Positions 57,225 to 62,988 of a DNA stretch of 64,000 bases are shown here, one piece after another. The first letter of the stretch is position 1. Every line of letters starts with the position of its first letter. This stretch comes from Turritopsis dohrnii (lineage: Eukaryota > Cnidaria > Hydrozoa > Anthoathecata > Oceaniidae): NCBI GenBank assembly GCA_027922465.2, contig BQMF02000167.1, forward strand, positions 124,001-188,000, read 5' to 3'. The notes under the pieces were generated by a model. The model did not search any database. It worked only from the letters and a program-made list of their open reading frames with translations, and was not told where the DNA came from. Made by a program: the position numbers and the translations under genes.

Positions 57225-57635
57225 ATGGTTAGCATCTTAATAGGAGGGGCAGTAAGTGCAGCACTATTCACGTTTGGCAACTATGCAGAGAGGGCTCTCT
57301 CTGGTGATGAGGAAGCAGCAGCAGATCGAGAAGAACGTGCTATGGCAGCCGAAAAAACGAGACAAGCACAAATGGAATGGGATCGAGAGCGCGCGACACG
57401 CCTTGACTTTATCAACAACAGACTTCGACAAGAAAATAACGCCTCTGCGTACATCTCTGATCTTGATCGAGGTATGCACGAGTACTACGAGGCAACACAA
57501 CAGCGTCTCCCACCTTTACCCCCTAGGCCTGAATTAACGGATTTTTATAACCCTTCTGAAGCTCAAAAGACTGGTGAATTGGTAGCGATCGCTGGAACTC
57601 TAGGTATTGTTGGATTTCTGCTCTACCGTATGTAA
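57225..57635 (+). CDS. Two-span membrane protein with charged coiled coil
   Basis: 136 residues. Hydrophobic termini (SILIGGAVSAALFTF at 3-17; ELVAIAGTLGIVGFLLYRM at 118-136) flank a strongly charged helical middle (DREERAMAAEKTRQAQMEWD) and a Pro-rich linker (LPPLPPRPELTDFYNPSEAQ). The linker plus C-terminal span resembles a conserved small protein of adintoviruses; this is by memory and not certain. The start is ATAAATGG and the stop is followed after 3 nt by the integrase ATG. Confidence 0.72.
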   Translation: MVSILIGGAVSAALFTFGNYAERALSGDEEAAADREERAMAAEKTRQAQMEWDRERATRLDFINNRLRQENNASAYISDLDRGMHEYYEATQQRLPPLPPRPELTDFYNPSEAQKTGELVAIAGTLGIVGFLLYRM

Positions 57636-57638
57636 TAA

Positions 57639-58619
57639 ATGACTGAAACGTTGCGTGACATCTACTACAAACCAGAGAATCTGTGGAAAGGGAAGAAAGC
57701 CATTAAAGAGCTTCAGAAGGCTGCTGGAGTTACTAGGAAACAAGTGTTGAAGTGGCTAGCTCATCAAGCTTTATATCAGATACATCTACCAAGGCCTAAG
57801 CACATCGACTATCCTCACTTTTACGTGACTAAGGTGAACAAGATCCACCAGGCCGATCTTTTGTATCTTCCTCATGACAAAGTCTATCAGAATACGTACA
57901 AGTACGCTTTGAATGTGATCGATATTGCTTCAGGGTATAAAGCAAGTAGACCTCTGAGAACGAAGAAGGCGAGCGACGTTGCAGAGATGTTTGCTGACAT
58001 TTACAAAAAGGGTCCACTAAAGTGGCCTGAGAAGCTCTATGTAGATAACGGATCAGAGTTCAAGTCGGAAACAGCCAAGGTCTTCCAGAAGCACGATGTC
58101 GAGGTGGTGAGAACTACAACAAAGCATAACCACAGAAAGCAGGCCTTTGTGGAAAACTTCAACAAACTCCTCGCGGAGAAACTTTTCCCTATACAAGATG
58201 CGCAGGAGTTGGAAGATCCAGAGAAAAACAGTACCACTTGGGTAAAACACTACCAGAAAAGTGTGAGTCAACTGAACAACAATGTTCTTGCCAGAACCGG
58301 GATGAAACCCTCAAAGGCGATTAAACTGGAGGAAGTTCCGTTAAAAGTTGGGTTTTACCCGAAGGAAGAAACTTTACCTGAAGCGGGATTATACCGCTAT
58401 TTGCTAGCGCCGGGTGAGGAACATGACGGCATAAAACGACGCGCAACAGACAACAACTGGAGTCGGGAAACGTATCGGGTCGATAAGATATTGCAATACC
58501 AAGGTCAGCGTGTTTTGTACTACCTAGAAGATGGGCCGGAGAGATCTTTTGTACGTGAAGAACTTATGCTTATTCCTGAGGATACGGAAGTACCTCCAGA
58601 ATACGTAAAAAAGTGGTAG
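57639..58619 (+). CDS. Retrovirus-type integrase (DD35E)
   Basis: 326 residues, intact. An N-terminal helical DNA-binding region (1-55) precedes the rve catalytic core with D73 (HQADLLYL), D136 (YVDNGSEF) and E172 (QAFVENFN). There are 35 residues between the last two. A C-terminal SH3/chromo-like module follows (YRVDKILQYQGQRVLYYLED). This enzyme inserts the linear element, with 5-6 bp target duplication in known Mavericks. It is the last of five tightly packed same-strand genes; TAATAAATG at the junction with the previous gene sets the start. All catalytic residues are present. Confidence 0.93.
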   Translation: MTETLRDIYYKPENLWKGKKAIKELQKAAGVTRKQVLKWLAHQALYQIHLPRPKHIDYPHFYVTKVNKIHQADLLYLPHDKVYQNTYKYALNVIDIASGYKASRPLRTKKASDVAEMFADIYKKGPLKWPEKLYVDNGSEFKSETAKVFQKHDVEVVRTTTKHNHRKQAFVENFNKLLAEKLFPIQDAQELEDPEKNSTTWVKHYQKSVSQLNNNVLARTGMKPSKAIKLEEVPLKVGFYPKEETLPEAGLYRYLLAPGEEHDGIKRRATDNNWSRETYRVDKILQYQGQRVLYYLEDGPERSFVREELMLIPEDTEVPPEYVKKW

Positions 58620-58653
58620 TCTCATAAATATTTCAAAGTTGGAGTTTTTGTTG

Positions 58654-58665
58654 CATATAATAAAG
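58654..58665 (+). promoter_or_regulatory. TATA/initiator abutting the ATG at 58,666
   Basis: CATATAATAAAG lies immediately before ATGTTG, nearly the same as the element before the polymerase gene. It identifies 58,666 as the true start of the downstream gene. Confidence 0.55.
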
Positions 58666-59253
58666 ATGTTGCGTTTTGGACAAATCGAAGTTTCACGGAA
58701 TGACTTTAACTCTAGTGCAGAACTTACCGACATTTACACTATCGACATGTCAAAGATCACTATAGCAGAACCTATCGTAGCAAACAAGAACGACCTGAGG
58801 TACTACATCGGGTATGAGAAGGAAGCGAGTAAAATTATTCCTCTCTTGATCAAGACCCCAAAGAATTGCCACTCTTCAGGGGCATCGAGGTATAACGAGA
58901 CATCTGCCTGGAAGATGGGATTCAACGTGTTGGATGATAAAGCTTGGTGTGATGCTTACAACGCGATTGCTGATCATGTGCAAGAGCTTCTCTTCAAGAC
59001 CTTGACAGGTACTGTGATAAGTACTGCAGGCTGGATCAACCCAAAGCTCATCTCCTGGGATGGTAACATCAAAACAAAGTTTATAAACGATTCACCGCCG
59101 TTCAACAAATCCTGCAAGGCCACTGGTGTGTTGAAGATCGGAAGCGTGTACACACAGACCCATCACAACCACTACCTCCAAGTCCATCTGAAAGAGTGCA
59201 AGTACCATGAAACAGATATGCGTGAGAGCCTTCTCAGTGATGACGATGAGTAG
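58666..59253 (+). CDS. Conserved Maverick protein, unknown function
   Basis: 195 residues from the ATG at 58,666 (an in-frame TTG further upstream is not used as start). Beta-rich, with phrases such as IPLLIKTPKNCHSSGASRYN and AWCDAYNAIADHVQELLFKT, and an acidic C-terminus (SLLSDDDE). No transmembrane segment. This protein type recurs in cnidarian Mavericks but I know of no assigned function; it might be a capsid-associated or DNA-binding protein. The stop is followed by an 11-bp perfect hairpin and then the next gene. Confidence 0.75.
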   Translation: MLRFGQIEVSRNDFNSSAELTDIYTIDMSKITIAEPIVANKNDLRYYIGYEKEASKIIPLLIKTPKNCHSSGASRYNETSAWKMGFNVLDDKAWCDAYNAIADHVQELLFKTLTGTVISTAGWINPKLISWDGNIKTKFINDSPPFNKSCKATGVLKIGSVYTQTHHNHYLQVHLKECKYHETDMRESLLSDDDE

Positions 59254-59256
59254 AGA

Positions 59257-59284
59257 CTTCAAAGTTAATGTTGTAACTTTGAAG
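59257..59284 (+). terminator. Perfect hairpin between two Maverick genes
   Basis: CTTCAAAGTTA and TAACTTTGAAG pair exactly around ATGTTG. The hairpin begins 4 nt after one stop codon and ends 3 nt before the next ATG, so it could end one message and control the start of the other. Confidence 0.5.
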
Positions 59285-59287
59285 AAA

Positions 59288-59602
59288 ATGGCAACACTGA
59301 AACAACTAAGGCTGAAAGCGAAAGAAGAAGGTCTTCGAGGCTATTCTACGATGAACAAAAATGAACTTAATGAACTCTTGAGTGGTGGAATAAGGTACAA
59401 GCGGAACCAGCGCTCTATAGGAGTGCAGACAGAGTTCCCCGAGTGTCACGAATGTGCACTGAATAGACTTTTTTGTAATCTCTCGAAAAAAGCGTTTGTC
59501 AAAAGACAAATTTATACATCGCCAGCAGGTGAGGAGACTGATGTTGAAACCGGAGAGATCGTAGGCTATGAGGTTGACTGTACCAGGCATTACTTCAAGT
59601 AA
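59288..59602 (+). CDS. SAP-like small protein with Cys-rich middle
   Basis: 104 residues from the ATG at 59,288, chosen because an upstream in-frame ATG (59,207) would overlap the preceding gene and cross the hairpin. The N-terminus (MATLKQLRLKAKEEGLRGYS…NELNELL) is a SAP/LEM-like helix-extended-loop-helix, and matches the first 36 residues of the polymerase in pattern. The middle has CHECALNRLFC, possibly metal-binding. Likely DNA-associated. Its last codons and stop lie at the first copy of the 55-bp direct repeat that flanks the innexin. Confidence 0.72.
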   Translation: MATLKQLRLKAKEEGLRGYSTMNKNELNELLSGGIRYKRNQRSIGVQTEFPECHECALNRLFCNLSKKAFVKRQIYTSPAGEETDVETGEIVGYEVDCTRHYFK

Positions 59603-59647
59603 ATGTCTCCCACTTGACGTCCATACGTGTGCAAGTTGGAAGTTGTT
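59593..59647. repeat. Direct repeat, copy 1 (innexin 3' side)
   Basis: 55 bp identical to 60,719-60,777 except that it lacks a 4-bp ACTT. It overlaps the last codons of the innexin (minus strand) and the stop of the SAP-like gene (plus strand). Confidence 0.95.
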
Positions 59648-60653
59648 CATCAGGGAAATTTGTCATCATCTGGTTGATTTCATAAAATTTTTGGATATCT
59701 TTTTCTCGAACAGCCTCATAAAGTTCCAATTGATACATAGTGAAGCCTTTCCTATTGGAACGATGGTAGTTTTGGTACATTCGCCCTAGTGTTATTAGTA
59801 CACCAATGCAAGAAACTATAGTTCCTAACACTGCAACCAACCACACTATAATGAAGCAGTAGCCATATATGACATGTGAAGATATCTCACATGATAAAGT
59901 TAGTGTATTGGTGTATATAACCGTGAGACTACCCTTATTTGCCTCAATCGTGCACATACCCATAGTAGGAAAGAGTACATTATTACCTTTCTTCGTTATA
60001 TCTGGCACTCCTATGAGTTGTCTGCATGCCTGGAGAATCGACAGGTTCATGATGATGTACAGAATTTCCACTATAAATTGGCAAAAAATGTACACATTCT
60101 TCGTACAAGTCACAGTATCACAAAAGTACACATTATAAATCGCTGCTGCAGAGGAAGATTCTACACAGCTCTTAAATTTTTCCAATCGCTCAAAGTTCCA
60201 CTTGAACAGCATATATGGCAACTGTAATGCCATTGAACATGCTAGAATGAAGAATGGAATCCATTGGTAAGATGTGATAATAGTCTTTTTCATGGGCACA
60301 CATGATCCTCGCGACTTACATAGCACATGACTGCCATCTCGCTGCTGGAGAATTCCAGTCATATCGAGAGTATCAGGAATTCCGTACTCGTGAGATAGTT
60401 CATATTTTGTGAGCTCCTCATATATATATAGACCCTTCATCCAGCAAGCATTTTGTATGAATTTGTTCCCTACATCCCAACCTAACATATTGCAATTCAT
60501 GCCATCTTTGTACCAACACCATGCCGTTATGAGAGTTGTCAACATGATTATCTTTGAACCCAGCAGCCTGTTAAATCTGGATGTAACTGAATCATTTCTC
60601 TTCTTAGTAAAATCTATAGCGAGAACTTGCTTGAGCGGATCTATAATATTCAT
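59595..60653 (-). CDS. Innexin (gap-junction channel protein) in a Maverick
   Basis: 352 residues from the ATG at 60,653. The frame is open to 60,860, but the innexin fold begins here and ATAAAATG fits the element's start style. Four membrane spans lie at about 33-47, 127-150, 188-210 and 262-288. Innexin signatures: SYQWIPFF at the start of span 2 (family YYQWV); first extracellular loop C54…C70-W71; second loop FPTMGMCTIE with C234 and C255; cytoplasmic N- and C-terminal regions of usual size. Innexins form gap junctions and hemichannels in the plasma membrane of invertebrates. The gene runs opposite to its neighbours and is flanked by 55-59 bp direct repeats. The frame is intact, with no introns, so it could be a captured retrocopy or cDNA. 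Alternative: a host innexin exon inserted into the element by chance. Confidence 0.88.
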   Translation of the reverse strand: MNIIDPLKQVLAIDFTKKRNDSVTSRFNRLLGSKIIMLTTLITAWCWYKDGMNCNMLGWDVGNKFIQNACWMKGLYIYEELTKYELSHEYGIPDTLDMTGILQQRDGSHVLCKSRGSCVPMKKTIITSYQWIPFFILACSMALQLPYMLFKWNFERLEKFKSCVESSSAAAIYNVYFCDTVTCTKNVYIFCQFIVEILYIIMNLSILQACRQLIGVPDITKKGNNVLFPTMGMCTIEANKGSLTVIYTNTLTLSCEISSHVIYGYCFIIVWLVAVLGTIVSCIGVLITLGRMYQNYHRSNRKGFTMYQLELYEAVREKDIQKFYEINQMMTNFPDEQLPTCTRMDVKWETFT

Positions 60654-60718
60654 TTTATCTCTTTTCAAATCCAATATTTGACTCCTTAAAATATTCAACG
60701 AAATGTCAAAGCCTAGAG

Positions 60719-60777
60719 CTTCAAGTAAATGTCTCCCACTTACTTGACGTCCATACGTGTGCAAGTTGGAAGTTGTT
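60719..60777. repeat. Direct repeat, copy 2 (innexin 5' side)
   Basis: 59 bp matching 59,593-59,647 plus an inserted ACTT. On the minus strand the insertion creates GTAAGT, a splice-donor-like sequence absent from copy 1. It ends 12 bp before the BRO-N start. Confidence 0.95.
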
Positions 60778-60789
60778 TCTATAAGAAAG

Positions 60790-61560
60790 ATGACCTTATC
60801 TTTATTCAACGGATTATCAACCATTGAAGTACTTTTTGATGGACAAAACCAACCATTCATTCACAGAGCACAATTTGGTAAGTTCTTAGGGTTGAAGCAC
60901 ATAGTTACATCTGTTCCAGACACTATGAAGCGTGAGCAACTCACTAGAGTAGAACTTGAAAAGGGTGTCCATCTGATGGACCCCCTTGGGAGGTCGCGAA
61001 ACCCCCACGATGTGTTCCTTTCCTTAGAGCTTGCTCTCTACATCGTAATGCGTAGTGAAAAACCTACTGCAGCTTTAGCCCGAAACTGGTTGCTTAAAGA
61101 GATTATCCCGAGAGGTTTTAACAAGATTATCCAAGAAAAGCAAAATGCCATTGAGGAAGCTGAAGCAGCTCTTGCTTTACTCAACGATGACCTTGTAGAG
61201 CGTTATCAAATGATCGATAAACTCCTGCAAAGACATGTTCCTCACGCAGAAGACCTGCGCAAGGATAATGTTCTTCTGATTGTACGCAAACACTCTACAT
61301 CTGAAGATGATGAACATTACAACCTGCCTTACTACATCGCACGGATACAGAGACGTACAATCACAAGTAAGAGACGATGGTTACTCAACCAGTTTCCGAG
61401 CAGTGAGGAGATCGTTGTCATCGATAATCCTAACGGTATACACGCGTTTAATAGATTCGAAGAGGACGGGCATGTGGAACGTTTCCAGTGTCATTTCAGA
61501 TTGATCGACTTAACTCGTGATGATCTATATGACTTGGGTGTCCCTGCCCTTGAAGATTGA
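60790..61560 (+). CDS. BRO-N family protein with DUF3627-like C-terminus
   Basis: 256 residues from the first ATG (60,790); TCTATAAGAAAG precedes it. The N-terminal BRO-N domain is about 5-100 (STIEVLFDGQNQPFIHRAQF, then ALARNWLLKEIIPRGFNKII). A coiled linker follows (QEKQNAIEEAEAALALLNDD). The C-terminal half (LRKDNVLLIVRKHSTSEDDE… YYIARIQRRTITSKRRW) resembles DUF3627, the usual partner of BRO-N in large DNA viruses. BRO-N proteins bind DNA and are often regulators; the role here is unknown. Followed by a strong GC-rich hairpin at 61,564, convergent with the broken gene beyond. Confidence 0.82.
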   Translation: MTLSLFNGLSTIEVLFDGQNQPFIHRAQFGKFLGLKHIVTSVPDTMKREQLTRVELEKGVHLMDPLGRSRNPHDVFLSLELALYIVMRSEKPTAALARNWLLKEIIPRGFNKIIQEKQNAIEEAEAALALLNDDLVERYQMIDKLLQRHVPHAEDLRKDNVLLIVRKHSTSEDDEHYNLPYYIARIQRRTITSKRRWLLNQFPSSEEIVVIDNPNGIHAFNRFEEDGHVERFQCHFRLIDLTRDDLYDLGVPALED

Positions 61561-61563
61561 AGA

Positions 61564-61586
61564 GGGGTCCCAACCGTTGGGACCCC
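61564..61586. terminator. GC-rich hairpin between convergent genes
   Basis: GGGGTCCCAA and TTGGGACCCC pair perfectly around CCG, 3 nt after the BRO-N stop. It lies between two convergent genes and could terminate or stabilise both messages. Confidence 0.55.
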
Positions 61587-61649
61587 TTGGCAGATGTCGT
61601 TTTGTAGCTTTACCAAGCTATAAAACATAAGGAGGGGGTGCCTCATACA

Positions 61650-61956
61650 TCACATAGCAGGTGCACTCGGGGTATCTGAACTGCTCACGAGCTTTTTTGC
61701 GATTTCTTCGCGACCTTCTTTCCTTCCACGTTCCAAAAGCTCTTGCTTCTGATGTTCGTAAAGTTGTTTGATCACCTTCCTTGATTGTTTTCGCAGATCT
61801 TGCTTCATACTTGTGTAGCGCTCTTTCTCCGCCATAATTCGAGTAAACTCAGGATGATCGATGGTACCGTCTTCGTAGACTTTTGATATTAGCACACGCA
61901 GACTGTCTAGAACGGTCTGCGCAGCGAATGCGATATCATGGATTTTTCTGTCTTTT
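61650..61956 (-). pseudogene. C-terminal coiled-coil half of a broken membrane protein gene
   Basis: The open frame has no ATG near its 5' end; a GTG at 61,895 and an internal ATG further in are unconvincing starts. Coding resemblance extends upstream to a stop at about 61,957. Residues such as HDIAFAAQTVLDSLRVLISK, FTRIMAEKERYTSMKQDLRK and a Lys/Glu-rich tail (KQELLERGRKEGREEIAKKL) form a long charged helix. In related cnidarian Mavericks this segment follows a two-span membrane region, which is what the adjacent open frame at 61,976 encodes. A stop (TAG at 61,976) and a shift in an A-run near 61,940 separate the halves here. Confidence 0.5.
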
Positions 61957-61975
61957 TACATCTAAAATAGAGGCA

Positions 61976-62305
61976 CTATTTTTGAATACCGCTCATTATT
62001 AGACCCACCACGAGAGCTGTCACACACAGCCCGATGCTCACCGAAGTATCCATTTCTGATACCAAGCATGCAATCTCACCACCAGAGAGTACAACATTCA
62101 CCGCGATCAGAAAGTAACATGCATATTTCGCAACTGCTGAGTAGTGTGAAAATTTGCGCTCTAAAGATGTTCGACTTTCTAATTCCCGAGATAGGTATGC
62201 TTCCGTCTCCTTCACCGCTTGAATTCTATAGTTTTTTGCGTATCCATTCTCTGGGTCTGGTAAAACAGGATATAGCTTCTCCGTAGTCACGTCGTACATT
62301 GCCAT
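61976..62305 (-). pseudogene. N-terminal two-span half of the same broken gene
   Basis: 109 residues from the ATG at 62,305. A soluble start (MAMYDVTTEKLYPVLPDPEN) with an amphipathic helix is followed by two membrane spans (YACYFLIAVNVVLSGGEIAC and SIGLCVTALVVGLIMSGI). It stops right after the second span, where relatives continue into a charged coiled coil. It may still yield a short two-span protein if expressed. Lies directly after the capsid-like gene on the same strand. Confidence 0.55.
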
Positions 62306-62383
62306 CTGTTTATTTGAAGACGACGAGCATATTGATAGCTTGTAAATCAACTTTCCTGCCTTGATCGTCGGTGACGTAAAAAT

Positions 62384-62974
62384 TCAACGTTCGCGTTGAG
62401 ACCTCAATTTGTTGGTGAACATAGGACGTTCATAGTGATACGACATGATGTCGCCATACTCGTATTCTGGCTTCTGAAGTCTAAAAATGTGTACGATTTT
62501 CGTAATTGCACCGTTTAACAGAATATAGCTGTTTTCGAATTCCTCACAGTACAGCCGTATAGACTTGAACGTACAGAAGTTTGGCACCGATCTATATTCA
62601 CCTTGAGTATACTTCTTATCTAATCCTAAAAGTTCCCCTAAGTTTTCACTAATTGAGACGTAATACCCTTTTTGTACTGATAAGTGAAGCTTACCATCCT
62701 CTCTTGGATCGAGATTTGCGCATCCAAGTGACCTTGCATTTATTCTTGAACGAATACTCTTTGACGTATATAATCCAGGTGGAAAGTCTATATGCAGGGG
62801 GAACCTTGAATCGACGGGGTCTTTTTTTGATACTTGATCAATGGTAAATCTAGCGTGTTGAACTAGGTTGAGCCACCCCACGTATAACACTGCTTCTTTT
62901 ATCGCAATCTCCGTGCCTTCTTTTAACTCTGTTGGTAACTTGGTTTCTCCAAGATGGGTGACATTTACATACAT
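62384..62974 (-). CDS. Putative minor capsid (penton-like) protein, frameshifted end
   Basis: 196 residues. Beta-rich throughout (AIKEAVLYVGWLNLVQHARF; FPLHIDFPPGLYTSKSIRSR; VQKGYYVSISENLGELLGLD), with the spacing seen in Maverick minor capsid/penton-type proteins. The assignment rests on pattern resemblance and position. Just after the stop at 62,384, another frame carries about 23 more residues in the style of this family's conserved C-terminal strand, ending around 62,311. A one-base loss near 62,390 has therefore probably truncated the protein. The missing strand would matter for a jelly-roll fold. Divergent from the gene at 62,989 with only 14 bp between start codons. Confidence 0.5.
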   Translation of the reverse strand: MYVNVTHLGETKLPTELKEGTEIAIKEAVLYVGWLNLVQHARFTIDQVSKKDPVDSRFPLHIDFPPGLYTSKSIRSRINARSLGCANLDPREDGKLHLSVQKGYYVSISENLGELLGLDKKYTQGEYRSVPNFCTFKSIRLYCEEFENSYILLNGAITKIVHIFRLQKPEYEYGDIMSYHYERPMFTNKLRSQRER

Positions 62975-62988
62975 TTATTATAAGAGAA
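62975..62988. promoter_or_regulatory. 14-bp bidirectional start region
   Basis: TTATTATAAGAGAA separates two divergent ATGs. Read either way it provides a TATA-like element (TTATAATAA on the minus strand; TTATAAGAG on the plus). If both genes are transcribed from here, leaders are almost absent or promoters extend into coding sequence. Confidence 0.5.

Noticed and set aside
57256..57537. 93-codon plus-strand frame inside the coiled-coil gene
   Set aside because: Overlapping frame without start context or conservation evidence; shadow of the gene at 57,225.
59207..59287. Upstream ATG (59,207) for the SAP-like gene
   Set aside because: It overlaps the end of the preceding gene and runs through the hairpin; the SAP-like fold starts at 59,288.
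60654..60860. 69-residue N-terminal extension of the innexin
   Set aside because: The frame is open, but innexins start a few dozen residues before span 1. The extension is encoded by the direct repeat and by the antisense of the BRO-N start, so the ATG at 60,653 is preferred.
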